Assembly: GCA_947372465.1 (NCBI GenBank)
Contig: CANBTT010000004.1
Span: forward strand, 28,058 to 92,057
DNA from: Burkholderiales bacterium
Lineage (GTDB): Bacteria; Pseudomonadota; Gammaproteobacteria; Burkholderiales; Burkholderiaceae_C
Direction of reading: 5' to 3'
Length of the DNA stretch: 64,000 nt
In this document: piece by piece, positions 34,969-44,245 of the stretch
Layout of the letters: each line of letters opens with the position of its first letter
Position numbering within the stretch: position 1 is the first letter of the stretch
Position numbers and translations under genes: made by a program
The notes under the pieces: model-generated
The model's input: only the letters and a program-made list of their open reading frames with translations
What the model was told of the DNA's origin: nothing
Database searches by the model: none

Positions 34969-36002
34969 GATGAGGTCCCTTCGTTTTTACGCATTCTTGC
35001 CAACAACAATTTAGACAATGACAAAACCACAAAGGTGATGAAAAACAAGACCAGACCCAGATAAATCAGGGATGCCTGGTGCAATCCAGTAGAAGCTTCA
35101 GCAAACTCATTGGCCAATGCAGATGTGATGCTGTTGGCAGGCTCAAAGAAACTGATGGAATTGAGTTGGTTCATGTTACCAATCACAAAAGTCACCGCCA
35201 TGGTTTCTCCAAGCGCTCGCCCTAGACCCAACATGATGCCGCCAATGACACCCGCTTTTGTATACGGCAAGACCACATTGGAGACCACCTCCCATGTCGT
35301 GGACCCAAGACCGTAGGCCGACTCTTTGAGCAAAGGAGGTGTCACCTCAAAAACATCTCGCATCACTGATGCGATGAATGGAATGATCATGATGGCCAAA
35401 ATGATGCCCGCAGAAAGAATACCAATTCCAACGGGCGGACCTGCCACCAATGCGCCGATGATGGGCACGGAGCCTATCAGCTTTTGCAGAGGAATTTGCA
35501 CATAGGTTGACAAAATGGGGCCAAAAACAAGCAAACCCCACATGCCGTAAACAATGGAAGGGATGGCTGCCAACAACTCAATCGCTGTTCCGAGTGGCCT
35601 TTTTAGCCAAGCAGGCGAGAGTTCAGTTAAAAACAAAGCGATTCCAAAACTCACTGGAACTGCAATCGCCAAGGCGATGATGGACGTGGCCAATGTGCCG
35701 TAAATCATCACGAGACCACCAAATTCACTTTGAACCGGGTCCCAGACGCTTCTGGTGAGAAAGCCCAAACCATACTCATGTATGGCGGGCCAAGCACCGC
35801 TGATCAATGAAAGCAAAATGCCCGAAAGCATTGCAAGCGTCAAACAAGCCGCCGATAATGCAGCCCAACCGAACAAGCGGTCCACGAGGCCATTGACTCT
35901 TTGACTGGGTTTATCGGCAGAAGTATTCATTCGAGAATGAGAAAGTTGATTTGAAGAGCTTGAGTCAGGAACTCCATCTCCTAGGGGATGCTGATAACTC
36001 AT
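34965..36002 (-). CDS. pstC: Phosphate ABC transporter permease PstC
   Basis: The protein has 345 residues. A polar N-terminal tail of about 40 residues precedes six membrane helices. The EAA loop is [23 protein letters not shown], diagnostic of PstC. It forms the channel with PstA. The N-terminal tail is somewhat long; an ATG at MNTSADKPS (residue 25) is an alternative start. The gene starts 30 bases after pstS. Confidence 0.97.
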   Translation of the reverse strand: MSYQHPLGDGVPDSSSSNQLSHSRMNTSADKPSQRVNGLVDRLFGWAALSAACLTLAMLSGILLSLISGAWPAIHEYGLGFLTRSVWDPVQSEFGGLVMIYGTLATSIIALAIAVPVSFGIALFLTELSPAWLKRPLGTAIELLAAIPSIVYGMWGLLVFGPILSTYVQIPLQKLIGSVPIIGALVAGPPVGIGILSAGIILAIMIIPFIASVMRDVFEVTPPLLKESAYGLGSTTWEVVSNVVLPYTKAGVIGGIMLGLGRALGETMAVTFVIGNMNQLNSISFFEPANSITSALANEFAEASTGLHQASLIYLGLVLFFITFVVLSLSKLLLARMRKNEGTSS

Positions 36003-36032
36003 GAAGTTCCTGAATCTCTAAAGTTTTATCAA

Positions 36033-37076
36033 TTAAAACGCAATGGCTTTGCCAGATGCGTCCTTGATTTGTGACCAAGACTTGCGAATAACGTCTTTGA
36101 CTGAAGCAGGCATTGGAACGTAGTCCAAGTCGTCAGCAGTTTTGTCACCATTCTTGTAGGCCCAGTCGAAGAACTTCAATGAAGAGCTCGCATTGGCTGG
36201 CTTGTCTTGCACCTTGTGCATCAAAATGAAGGTCGCACCAGTGATGGGCCAAGAATCTTTGCCGGGCTGGTTCGTCAAAATTTGATAGAAGCTCTTGGCC
36301 CAATCTGCACCGGCTGCAGCCGCTTTGAAGGCTGTGTCATCAGGGTCAACAAAAGTACCGGCGCTGTTTTTCAACTTGGCGTATGTCATTTTGTTTTGCT
36401 TCACATATGAATACTCAACATAACCAATTGAATTGGGAATGCGGGTGACAAAAGCAGAAACGCCCTCATTGCCTTTGCCGCCAAGACCAACAGGCCAATT
36501 GGGAGCCGTGCTCTCACCGACCTTGGTTTTCCACTCAGCACTGACTTTGCTCAAGTAGTTGGTAAAGATGAAGGAAGTCCCTGATCCATCAGAGCGACGA
36601 ACTGGGGCAATCAATGCATCGGGCAAACTCAAAGTGGGATTCAAGGCTTTGATCGCTGCATCATCCCATTTGGTGATTTTTCCTAAATAGATCTCGGCCA
36701 ACAATTCGCCTGTTAAAAGCAATTTACCGGGTGCAATGCCAGCAATGTTTACAACAGGAATCACGCCACCAATGACGGTGGGGAATTGAACTTGCGCTTT
36801 TTTGTTCAACTCTTCATCTGTCAAAGGCATATCGGATGCACCAAAATCAACCGTTTTGGCATCAATTTGCTTGATACCAGCGCCAGAACCCACGGACTGG
36901 TAATTGACCTTGATGGAAGTGGCCTTGTTGTAATCGGCGGCCCATTTGCTGTACAAAGGAGCTGGAAAGGAGGCACCTGCTCCAGTGATGTCCTGAGCCA
37001 AAGCTGCACCGACACCAAAGGCTGCCAATAAAGCAGCGACCATTGTTGAACGCTTGATCATGAATTGTTTCCTCAT
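36033..37076 (-). CDS. pstS: Periplasmic phosphate-binding protein PstS
   Basis: The protein has 347 residues. The signal peptide (STMVAALLAAFGVGAALAQ) is followed by ITGAGASFPAPLYSKWAADYNK, the phosphate-binding loop, and later VRRSDGSGTSFIFTNYLS with the second set of phosphate contacts. It delivers phosphate to PstCA. An internal ATG (MIKRSTM, 15 bases on) is an equally credible start. It is the first gene of the pstSCAB-phoU-phoB operon and carries a Pho box 37 bases upstream of its annotated start. Confidence 0.97.
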   Translation of the reverse strand: MRKQFMIKRSTMVAALLAAFGVGAALAQDITGAGASFPAPLYSKWAADYNKATSIKVNYQSVGSGAGIKQIDAKTVDFGASDMPLTDEELNKKAQVQFPTVIGGVIPVVNIAGIAPGKLLLTGELLAEIYLGKITKWDDAAIKALNPTLSLPDALIAPVRRSDGSGTSFIFTNYLSKVSAEWKTKVGESTAPNWPVGLGGKGNEGVSAFVTRIPNSIGYVEYSYVKQNKMTYAKLKNSAGTFVDPDDTAFKAAAAGADWAKSFYQILTNQPGKDSWPITGATFILMHKVQDKPANASSSLKFFDWAYKNGDKTADDLDYVPMPASVKDVIRKSWSQIKDASGKAIAF

Positions 37077-37112
37077 AAGTTAATGAAAGCTTGTTTACTT
37101 TATTCACTTAAT

Positions 37113-37130
37113 GTGACATTAATATGACTA
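37113..37130 (-). promoter_or_regulatory. Pho box upstream of pstS
   Basis: On the minus strand TAGTCAT-ATTA-ATGTCAC is two 7-base half-sites with an AT-rich 4-base spacer, close to the PhoB consensus CTGTCAT-AWAW-CTGTCAT (five of seven in each half). A further ATTA spacer and a weaker third unit follow. Placement 37 bases before pstS suits PhoB-activated transcription. Confidence 0.75.
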
Positions 37131-37174
37131 ATCTCATTAAAACCCATCTTTATTGTCAATAAACCTCACAGCAC

Positions 37175-37203
37175 AGGTCACTCTTTTGTCATATTTTGAT
37201 CAT
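37175..37203 (+). promoter_or_regulatory. Pho-box-like triple repeat upstream of ppx
   Basis: CAGGTCA-CTCT-TTTGTCA-TATT-TTGATCA shows three GTCA/ATCA cores with exact 11-base phasing. The best pair, TTGTCAT-ATTT-TGATCAT, matches the consensus at six and four of seven positions. It faces ppx, 57 bases before its ATG, in the shared pstS-ppx region. Confidence 0.6.
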
Positions 37204-37259
37204 ATGATAGCTGATTGCTTAAAATAAACGATTTGTCCACCCTTACTTAATTTTTCATA

Positions 37260-38762
37260 ATGCAAAATGGCGCACTCTTAGCCGCTGTAGATTTAGGATC
37301 AAACAGTTACAGGTTAGAAATTGGCAGAATTGAACATGGCCACGTTCACCGAACCGAATACATCAAAGAAACCATTCGTCAAGGCAACGGCCTGGATGAA
37401 AACAGAAACTTGTCCCTGGAAGCCATGCAAAGAGGCTGGGACTGCTTGGCACGCTTTGCTGAGCGCATGTCTGGCCTTGAGAAAAAAAATGTTCGCGCGG
37501 TGGCAACTCAAACTTTAAGAGAAGCCAAAAACAGAGATGTCTTTTTGGAGCAAGCAAGCACCATTTTGGGCTTCCCCATTGAAGTCATTTCGGGGCGCGA
37601 AGAGGCCAGACTGATTTATCAGGGTGTCTCCCATCTCCTTCCCCAATCCAAAGAGAACCGCTTGGTGGTGGACATTGGGGGCAGATCAACAGAAATCATC
37701 TTGGGACAAAACTTAAACCCCAAAGTCTTGGAGTCTTACCGAACAGGAAGCGTTGCTTGGAGCATGAAATACTTCAAGGACGATGTGTTCAGTGCAAGCG
37801 CTTTTGAGAAAGCGGAGATTGCTGCAAAGGCGGTTCTTGATGAAGCCGTGACACTTTACCCCAAGGAAAGCTGGGATCAAGCCTATGGCTCCTCGGGCAC
37901 CATTGGCGCCGTATGCGATGTGCTTTTTGCCAATGGCTGGAACCCCGATGAGATCACCCGCTCTGGATTGGCTTGGCTTAAAAAATCCCTCATCCGTGCG
38001 GGAAACTCCAGCAGCTTGTACCTAGAGGGCCTAAAGGATGACCGCAAAGCGGTGATTGGCGGAGGCATCTCCGTCTTAAAAGCGGTCTTTGACATCCTAG
38101 AAATTGACACCATGCACTATGCACATGGTGCACTTCGACATGGTGTGCTGTACGACTTGATTGACCGGGAAGACGAACACTACGATGTGCGAAGCATCAC
38201 CATCACCAGGTTACAAAAGGCCTTTGGTGTAGACACTCAACAATCCAAGAGAGTCAGCCTTGTTTCCAACCATTTGTTTGATCAATTGAGCATCAAAGAA
38301 ACGGATCCATCTGAACAGGGCAAACTGAAGAAGAAACTCTCCTGGGCCTCGGATTTGCACGAAATCGGCATGGTGATCTCACACAGCGATTACCACAAAC
38401 ATGGCGCTTACATTTTGGACCAAAGTGACACGCCTGGCTTCACGATCCCAGAGTTGCACCGCTTGGGGCTTTTGGTTTTGGGTCACAGAGGAAAATTGAG
38501 AAAACTCAACATCAACTTTGATGACGAAGGCTTTTGCCAGCAATTGATGTGCTTGAGATTGGCGGTCATTTTGTGCCATGCAAGACGGGAGCCGGACTAC
38601 AAGAACTTAAAAATCAAGGCCTCTAAAAAGAGCCCCAAGACGGTCGACCTAGAGATCTCAGAACAATGGATACAGTCCCACCCCCAGTCTTTTCACTTGC
38701 TCCAAATTGAGACCCAGTCTTGGCTTAAAACCAGCTGGGATCTCAAGGTCAATGCCCACTGA
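37260..38762 (+). CDS. ppx: Exopolyphosphatase / guanosine pentaphosphate phosphohydrolase (Ppx/GppA)
   Basis: The protein has 500 residues in the sugar-kinase/Hsp70 actin-like fold. It starts with LLAAVDLGSNSYRLEIGRI (phosphate-1 loop), has VVDIGGRSTEIILG (second phosphate-binding loop), AYGSSGTIGAV, and a C-terminal HD-like helical domain with DLHEIGM. It hydrolyses inorganic polyphosphate from the end. It is transcribed divergently from pstS, toward ppk1's side, so synthesis and breakdown of polyphosphate are encoded together with phosphate uptake. Confidence 0.95.
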   Translation: MQNGALLAAVDLGSNSYRLEIGRIEHGHVHRTEYIKETIRQGNGLDENRNLSLEAMQRGWDCLARFAERMSGLEKKNVRAVATQTLREAKNRDVFLEQASTILGFPIEVISGREEARLIYQGVSHLLPQSKENRLVVDIGGRSTEIILGQNLNPKVLESYRTGSVAWSMKYFKDDVFSASAFEKAEIAAKAVLDEAVTLYPKESWDQAYGSSGTIGAVCDVLFANGWNPDEITRSGLAWLKKSLIRAGNSSSLYLEGLKDDRKAVIGGGISVLKAVFDILEIDTMHYAHGALRHGVLYDLIDREDEHYDVRSITITRLQKAFGVDTQQSKRVSLVSNHLFDQLSIKETDPSEQGKLKKKLSWASDLHEIGMVISHSDYHKHGAYILDQSDTPGFTIPELHRLGLLVLGHRGKLRKLNINFDDEGFCQQLMCLRLAVILCHARREPDYKNLKIKASKKSPKTVDLEISEQWIQSHPQSFHLLQIETQSWLKTSWDLKVNAH

Positions 38763-38795
38763 TTTCTCAGACCATGCACGTGGACGAGGTTAAAT

Positions 38796-39257
38796 TTAAA
38801 TCAAGTCGGCATTTTGCACGGCGTGCAGACTCGTATGAGTCTCGTTGTGCCTTGATTTAGACTTGATCCACCAAACAGAGGCTTTTTTGATGGAGCACTC
38901 GCCAAGCTTCATGTCAAACAAGCTGGCCACGACTTGACCCAAATAAGGTTGATGACCCACCACCAACACGGCGCTTTTTGACACTGGCCATTGCGCCAAA
39001 TCCAACACCTCATCGGGGTGACCGTTGGGCGAAAGCTCCTCTCTTAATTTGTAGCGACGTCCCAAAGCAATCACCGTTTGCTCACAGCGTGTTGCAGGAC
39101 TACAAAATATTCGCGTGCCTTGAGGCAGCACCCGATCAAGCCATTGGGACATGCGTGCAGCCTGTCTTTCCCCTTTGGGTGTCAAGAAGCGGTCCATGTC
39201 GTTGCCACCGGGTGCCAAATCAATGGCCTCAGCGTGCCTCCACAAGATCAAATCCAT
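38796..39257 (-). CDS. sixA: Histidine phosphatase family protein, SixA-like
   Basis: The protein has 153 residues from the ATG at 39257, chosen because GGAG lies 6 bases upstream; the ORF track starts at a TTG 12 bases before. The phosphohistidine motif MDLILWRHAEA at the N-terminus is followed by RFLTPKGERQA, ATRCEQT and VLVVGHQPYLG with the second catalytic His. It is a short branch-2 phosphatase like SixA, which removes phosphate from phosphohistidine in signalling proteins. It lies 31 bases downstream of ppk1 on the same strand and converges on ppx. The actual target protein is unknown. Confidence 0.85.
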   Translation of the reverse strand: MDLILWRHAEAIDLAPGGNDMDRFLTPKGERQAARMSQWLDRVLPQGTRIFCSPATRCEQTVIALGRRYKLREELSPNGHPDEVLDLAQWPVSKSAVLVVGHQPYLGQVVASLFDMKLGECSIKKASVWWIKSKSRHNETHTSLHAVQNADLI

Positions 39258-39288
39258 CTGTCGCTCCAAAAATTAATGCACTTCAGGC

Positions 39289-41346
39289 CTATTTCTTGGC
39301 TTCATAGCGCCGCATCAAAGCCTCTTGCGCACTGTGCTCGACCTTTCCCGGCCCCAAGACAGGCTTTGCATATTTGCCATTGGCTTGAAGACTCCACGCA
39401 TCCTTGGCATCTCCTAGGTAAGCCAATAGACATTCGTCGATGAGTCTTTGTCTGAGTTCGGCATCCAAGACGGGCCAAGCAATCTCCACGCGACGCAGCA
39501 TATTGCGGTTCATCCAGTCGGCGCTAGAGAGGTACAAACTCTCCACATCATCAATCGCGAAGTAAAAAACTCTGGAATGCTCTAAAAACCTTCCAACGAT
39601 AGAGCGCACCTTGATGTTTTCCGTTTGCCCTGGTACTTGAGCAGACAATATGCACGCACCGCGAACGATCACATCAATCAATACACCGCAATGACTGGCA
39701 TCCATCAAGGCTTTCACGAGTCGCTCATCGGTCAATGAGTTCATCTTGAGCACAATGCGACCTCTCTTGCCCCGCAAGGTGCTGGCCGACACTGTTTTGA
39801 TGAATTTGATCATCTGATCATGCAAATGAAAGGGTGCGACCAACAGGTGATTCAATTTTGGCAAGGGACTTTGACCGGCCAAATGCACAAACACTTGCTC
39901 AATATCGGCCGTCATTTTGACATCTGCTGTCAACATGCTGATATCGGTGTAAAGCTTGGCCGTTCTTGCGTTGTAGTTCCCCGTCGACAAGTGGGCATAC
40001 CTCACCAACTTCTTTCCCTCCTTGCGGGTGATGAGAAGCATCTTAGCGTGTGTCTTCAAACCCACCACCCCGTACACGACTTGTGCTCCAATCGACTCCA
40101 GTCTTTCAGACCAATTGATATTGGCCTCTTCATCAAACCTGGCCTTCAGTTCCACCACCGCAGTCACCTCTTTGCCCCTGCGAACCGCCTCCCTTAAAAG
40201 ATCCATCAACTCAGAGTCTGAACCCGTGCGATAAATGGTTTGCTTAATGGCCAAGACATTGGGATCGTTGACCGCTTCCTTTAAAAAAGCCAATACAGCA
40301 GAAAAACTTTCATAGGGCTGGTGAACCAGTATGTCCCTCTTCTTGAGTTGATTGAAAATTGGCTCAAGGCTTGTATAGGCCTTGGGAAAGGATGCTTTGT
40401 AGGGCTTGAACAAAAGAGCAGGCAAATCGACCAAATCAATCAATTGATTGAGTCTGACCAAATTGACAGGACCATGAACTCGGTACAAAGCAGTCTCCGG
40501 CAATTGGAACTGCTTGAGCAAGAAAAGATAAAGGTCTTGAGAGCAACCTGAGGAGACCTCCAGTCGCACGGCTTGTCCAAACTGCCTTTGCTCCAAACCT
40601 TGGCGCAGTGCTGTCCTTAAATTTTGAACGTCTTCCTCATCCACTGCAAGTTCTGAGTCCCTGGTGACTCTAAACTGAGAGAACTGACCCACATGTCGAC
40701 CGGGGAACAAATCGCTCAAGTGCGCGCGAATGACACTGCTCAAAGCGACAAAGTAGTTCTTCTTGCCAACCACTCGTTCAGGTATTTTGATGATGCGAGG
40801 AAGAACTCGGGGCACCTTCACAATGGCAATTTCATTTTCTCGGCCAAAGGCATCCTTGCCCGACAAGCGCACAATGAAGTTCAAGGATTTGTTGGCAACC
40901 GTTGGAAAGGGATGCGCTGGATCCAGGCCGACTGGCACCAACAGAGGTTTGACCTCTTGATCGAAATACTGCTTGACCCATTTTCTTTGAACCAAGGTAC
41001 GCTCACCATGGGAGAGCAACTTGATGCCCTTATCAGCAAAGTCTGCCAACAAGTGCTCGTTGTACAAAGCGTATTGCTCATGGACCAAGCGATGAGCCAA
41101 CTCAGAGAGTTTTAAAAAGGAATGACTGCTGTAGAGGGCTTTGCTTTCGTGGTGATGAACAGCGCGCAAATGCAAGGCCATTCTGACTTCAAAAAACTCA
41201 TCCAAATTGGAGGACACGATGCACAAATACCGCAGTCGCTCCAAAAGGGGGACATCGGCTCTTTTGGCCCAATCCAGCACACGCTCATTGAATGCCAAAA
41301 AGCTTTCATCTCGGGGCAGCAGGACATGCTCTTTAGAATTGCTCAA
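39289..41346 (-). CDS. ppk1: Polyphosphate kinase 1
   Basis: The protein has 685 residues, the full PPK1 length. The N-terminal domain has RLRYLCIVSSNLDEFFEVR. The catalytic region has KTHAKMLLI (His433, equivalent to the autophosphorylated His of E. coli PPK) and RYAHLSTGNYN. The enzyme reversibly polymerises the gamma phosphate of ATP into polyphosphate. Upstream, a perfect inverted repeat lies in the gap to the glycosyltransferase gene. Confidence 0.97.
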   Translation of the reverse strand: MSNSKEHVLLPRDESFLAFNERVLDWAKRADVPLLERLRYLCIVSSNLDEFFEVRMALHLRAVHHHESKALYSSHSFLKLSELAHRLVHEQYALYNEHLLADFADKGIKLLSHGERTLVQRKWVKQYFDQEVKPLLVPVGLDPAHPFPTVANKSLNFIVRLSGKDAFGRENEIAIVKVPRVLPRIIKIPERVVGKKNYFVALSSVIRAHLSDLFPGRHVGQFSQFRVTRDSELAVDEEDVQNLRTALRQGLEQRQFGQAVRLEVSSGCSQDLYLFLLKQFQLPETALYRVHGPVNLVRLNQLIDLVDLPALLFKPYKASFPKAYTSLEPIFNQLKKRDILVHQPYESFSAVLAFLKEAVNDPNVLAIKQTIYRTGSDSELMDLLREAVRRGKEVTAVVELKARFDEEANINWSERLESIGAQVVYGVVGLKTHAKMLLITRKEGKKLVRYAHLSTGNYNARTAKLYTDISMLTADVKMTADIEQVFVHLAGQSPLPKLNHLLVAPFHLHDQMIKFIKTVSASTLRGKRGRIVLKMNSLTDERLVKALMDASHCGVLIDVIVRGACILSAQVPGQTENIKVRSIVGRFLEHSRVFYFAIDDVESLYLSSADWMNRNMLRRVEIAWPVLDAELRQRLIDECLLAYLGDAKDAWSLQANGKYAKPVLGPGKVEHSAQEALMRRYEAKK

Positions 41347-41419
41347 ATCTCTATTCCTTCTTGGCAGTTCACGTTCATCGATTGAATCATTTTAGGGCAA
41401 ATGGCATGCATAATGTGTC

Positions 41420-41438
41420 ATCAAAGAACCTCTTTGAT
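41420..41438. repeat. Perfect 8-bp inverted repeat upstream of ppk1
   Basis: ATCAAAGA-ACC-TCTTTGAT lies 74 bases upstream of the ppk1 start. No U-tract follows on either strand, so an operator is more likely than a terminator. The regulator is unknown; it does not match a Pho box. Confidence 0.5.
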
Positions 41439-41520
41439 CGGCCAAGGGACTTCTAACTGCGCGAGATGAACGCTCATACTCTGCCACAAAAGCCTTATCC
41501 CTCGCCCCATCAGCGCTGAA

Positions 41521-42558
41521 TCAAGGACCGGTGGACTTGACCAAATAGCTCAAAAACAAATCACTCGCCTGCTTCCAATCAAAGTCCAACGCCCTTTGTC
41601 TCGCCTCCCAACGATTGATCTTGAGCGCTTGATGAACAGCCGTGTCTAATTGGTCGCTCATCACCCCTCCCAAGGTCCTTTGAAATGCGTCCCTTTTCTC
41701 CAGCACTTGAAGTGGCCCATCCACCGGGAAAGCCGCCACAGGCGTGCCCGTGCTCATCGATTCAAGCATGACCAAGCCAAAGGTCTCATTGAGGCTTGAG
41801 AACACAAACACATCGGCGGCTCCATACACGCGCGCCAAGGTCGATCGATCCAAGACGCCCAGCCAGCGGACACTGTGATAGTTGGCCTTTAAATCTTCAA
41901 GCACCGGCCCAACGCCACAAACCACTTTGCTGCCCTTTAAATTCAAATTCAAAAAGGCTTTGATGTTTTTCTCGTATGAAACTCGGCCCACATACAAGAA
42001 AATGGGTCTTTCAAGCCCGCTGAGTTGCTCCAACGCCAAAGGTGTTTCTTGGTACTGAAAAAGCTCGGTGTCCACCCCGTGTGTCCAAGCCCTCAGGTTT
42101 TTGAAACCCCTGCCCTCTAGCATCTTCAAGACACCAAGGGTTGGCACCATCACCCCTTGAGAGTGCTTGTGAAAATGACGCATCAAGGCATATCCCAAAA
42201 ACAAAGGCACCTTCAAGGCGGCTTTCAAAATTTCTGGAAACTTGGTGTGAAAGGCTGTGGTGTAAGACCAGTTGTTTTTCTTGGCTGCTTTTCTTGCCGC
42301 CCACCCCAAAGGACCTTCGGTCGCAAGGTGCAATGCATCGGGCTTGAAGTCATCAAGAAGAGCTGTGAGTTTTTTATAAGGCTTCACCGCCAAATCAATG
42401 CCTTGGTAGCCTGGGCAGGGACGGTGATCAAAGAGGTATGGATGAATGACCAAGACCTCATGCCCATCGCCCTCCAATCTTTGCACCAACTCGATGAGCG
42501 TGGTCACAACACCATTGACCTGGGGCGCCCAGGCGTCACTCACCAGCGCTATTTTCAT
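41521..42558 (-). CDS. GT4-family glycosyltransferase, probable diacylglycerol glycosyltransferase (Agt-like)
   Basis: The protein has 345 residues in a GT-B fold. The N-terminal domain begins MKIALVSDAWAPQVNGVVTTL with the glycine-rich donor-sugar loop. The C-terminal domain has IFLYVGRVSYEKNI and SSLNETFGLVMLESMSTGTPVAA, the E-x7-E retaining-glycosyltransferase motif. Similar proteins next to plcP in Alphaproteobacteria (Agt) glycosylate diacylglycerol under phosphate starvation. Here it is 12 bases downstream of the PlcP-like gene in the same operon. Mannosyl or phosphatidylinositol-type transferases are related alternatives. The family call is firm; the acceptor is an inference from context. 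Confidence 0.75.
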   Translation of the reverse strand: MKIALVSDAWAPQVNGVVTTLIELVQRLEGDGHEVLVIHPYLFDHRPCPGYQGIDLAVKPYKKLTALLDDFKPDALHLATEGPLGWAARKAAKKNNWSYTTAFHTKFPEILKAALKVPLFLGYALMRHFHKHSQGVMVPTLGVLKMLEGRGFKNLRAWTHGVDTELFQYQETPLALEQLSGLERPIFLYVGRVSYEKNIKAFLNLNLKGSKVVCGVGPVLEDLKANYHSVRWLGVLDRSTLARVYGAADVFVFSSLNETFGLVMLESMSTGTPVAAFPVDGPLQVLEKRDAFQRTLGGVMSDQLDTAVHQALKINRWEARQRALDFDWKQASDLFLSYLVKSTGP

Positions 42559-42570
42559 GCACGAACTCCC

Positions 42571-43338
42571 TTATGCTTCGACCAATTCATGGGCAGGATC
42601 CTCCATGGTCAAGGGGTCCCAGTAAAGCAGTTCCAGAGAGCCATCAAAATGCTCCACCAATGCAGAACGACTCTCCACCCAGTCGCCATCGTTGCAATAC
42701 AAAACGCCCTCAATGTCTCTGATTTGAGCGCGGTGAATGTGACCGCAAACAACCCCCTGAAATCCCCGTCTTTTGGCCTCTTGCGCCAAGGCCTCCTCAA
42801 ATGAAGTCACGTAATTCAAAGCCGATTTGACCTTGTGCTTCAAGTAAGCCGACAAAGACCAATAGGGCAAACCCAAGTGAGTTCTCAGTTTGGCCAGGTA
42901 GCGATTGAGTTTCAAGGTGAGTTCATACAAATTGTCACCCACATGTGCCAACCATTTGGCATACTGCACGACCGCATCAAAGTAGTCGCCATGTGTGAGC
43001 CACAAACGCCGCCCATCGGCCAAGGTGTGCTCGGCTTCCTCAAGCAACTCCACACCACCAAACTGGTGGTTCACAAATTGCCGGGCAAATTCATCGTGGT
43101 TGCCTGGCACATAAACAACGCGTGTGCCCTTTCTCGCTCGACGCAACAACTTCTGAATCACGTCGTTGTGGGCTTGAGGCCAATGCCATCTTCGCTTGAG
43201 TTGCCAGCCATCAACAATGTCCCCCACCAAATAAAGAAAATCACTGCTGTTGTGCTTTAAAAAACTGAGCAGTGCATCCGCTTGACAACCGGGTGTTCCC
43301 AGGTGCAAATCCGATATAAAAATGGCTCTGTAATGCAT
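42571..43338 (-). CDS. plcP: Calcineurin-like metallophosphoesterase, PlcP-type phospholipase C candidate
   Basis: The protein has 255 residues from the ATG at 43338; the ORF track adds 31 residues that belong to the upstream gene in another frame. The ATG overlaps the previous stop (TGATG). Metal-site motifs in order are SDLHLG (9-14), GDIVDG (39-44), GNHDE (79-83), THGD (115-118) and GHIHRA (about 207). The sequence YLVGDIVDGWQLKRRWHWPQAHNDVIQKLLRRARKGTRVVYVPGNHDEF is the form I know from PlcP, which databases usually label UDP-2,3-diacylglucosamine diphosphatase (LpxH-like). PlcP cleaves phosphatidylcholine or phosphatidylethanolamine to diacylglycerol when phosphate is scarce. The neighbours fit that role better than lipid A synthesis. 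Confidence 0.75.
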   Translation of the reverse strand: MHYRAIFISDLHLGTPGCQADALLSFLKHNSSDFLYLVGDIVDGWQLKRRWHWPQAHNDVIQKLLRRARKGTRVVYVPGNHDEFARQFVNHQFGGVELLEEAEHTLADGRRLWLTHGDYFDAVVQYAKWLAHVGDNLYELTLKLNRYLAKLRTHLGLPYWSLSAYLKHKVKSALNYVTSFEEALAQEAKRRGFQGVVCGHIHRAQIRDIEGVLYCNDGDWVESRSALVEHFDGSLELLYWDPLTMEDPAHELVEA

Positions 43339-44186
43339 CAAGCGCCCAAGAAGTGCTTTCTGTATCGACTGGGCAAATCGGCAATTCTCATGAGCATCGG
43401 CAAATCGGCCGTATTGAAATCGGGGTCCCATGCAGGGGCGCCTAAAATTTTTGCACCCAACCTGAGGTAGCCCTTGATCAAGGCTGGTGGCTCGACGTTC
43501 ACGGGCGCATCAAACTGCTCAATCGGCAAAGCCAAACGGGGCCAAACCTGAAGTTCAATGGGTGCCAAATGGGTTTGTTTGAGCTGCCTCCAAATACTCG
43601 CTGCCGCCTCCCCGCTCACCACACCATTGTGCAGCATTGGAATGCTTGCGCAACCAATCATGGTGTCCAAATTGTTTCTCACCATGAATTCGGCCAACGC
43701 ACCCCAAAGTGCCATGATCACGGCACCTTGTCTGTAATCCGGATGCACACAACTTCTGCCCAACTCCACCATGCGCTCTCTTAAAGACCGCAGGCGTGTC
43801 AAATCAAATTCTGTATCGGTGTAATTGCCGCCCAGGCGCTTGGACTGAGCAGGCGTTAAGACGCGGTAGGTCCCCACCACCTCTTGTGTGTTTTGATCGC
43901 GAACAATCAAATGCTCACAGTAATCGTCAAACAAGTCGATGTCGTGGTTGGGCAATGTGCTGCTGATGCGCGCACCCATCTCACCCGCAAAAATATCGTA
44001 CCGCAGTCGCTGAGCCGCTCTCACCTCATCTTGGTGCTGCGCCCACGAAACAGAAATGCTGCCACGCTCAAGAGTTTTGGCTTCAGACCCAGAATTGGAT
44101 TTATTTTGACTTGGATGAAGTAACCCCCGAGGTATGGCAATGGGGGACAAATCGATCGTTGGTGTTGGCAATTCCTTCATGAACAC
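43338..44186 (-). CDS. olsB: GNAT-fold N-acyltransferase, OlsB-like (ornithine lipid synthesis candidate)
   Basis: The protein has 282 residues. The Acetyltransf_5/hemolysin-like domain (about 48-200) contains QRLRYDIFAGEMGARI, HLIVRDQNTQEVVGTYRVL, and MVELGRSCVHPDYRQGAVIMALWGALAEF, the cofactor-binding region of OlsB-type enzymes. OlsB transfers a 3-hydroxyacyl chain from ACP to ornithine, making lyso-ornithine lipid, which OlsA then completes; olsA is not in this window. An additional 45-residue polar N-terminus is unusual. It is the first gene of the olsB-plcP-agt operon and has a Pho-box-like element 60 bases upstream. The olsB symbol is tentative because acyl-homoserine or other amine acceptors occur in the same family. 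Confidence 0.68.
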   Translation of the reverse strand: MFMKELPTPTIDLSPIAIPRGLLHPSQNKSNSGSEAKTLERGSISVSWAQHQDEVRAAQRLRYDIFAGEMGARISSTLPNHDIDLFDDYCEHLIVRDQNTQEVVGTYRVLTPAQSKRLGGNYTDTEFDLTRLRSLRERMVELGRSCVHPDYRQGAVIMALWGALAEFMVRNNLDTMIGCASIPMLHNGVVSGEAAASIWRQLKQTHLAPIELQVWPRLALPIEQFDAPVNVEPPALIKGYLRLGAKILGAPAWDPDFNTADLPMLMRIADLPSRYRKHFLGA

Positions 44187-44245
44187 TCCTAATGTTTGGT
44201 TTCATGGAGTGTGCTGAATTTCTATGACACGACCGTGTCTTTCAT

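Noticed and set aside
42571-43431. Annotating the metallophosphoesterase simply as LpxH
   Set aside because: The lipid A genes are clustered elsewhere in the window without it, and its sequence and neighbours match PlcP better; LpxH activity nevertheless remains possible.
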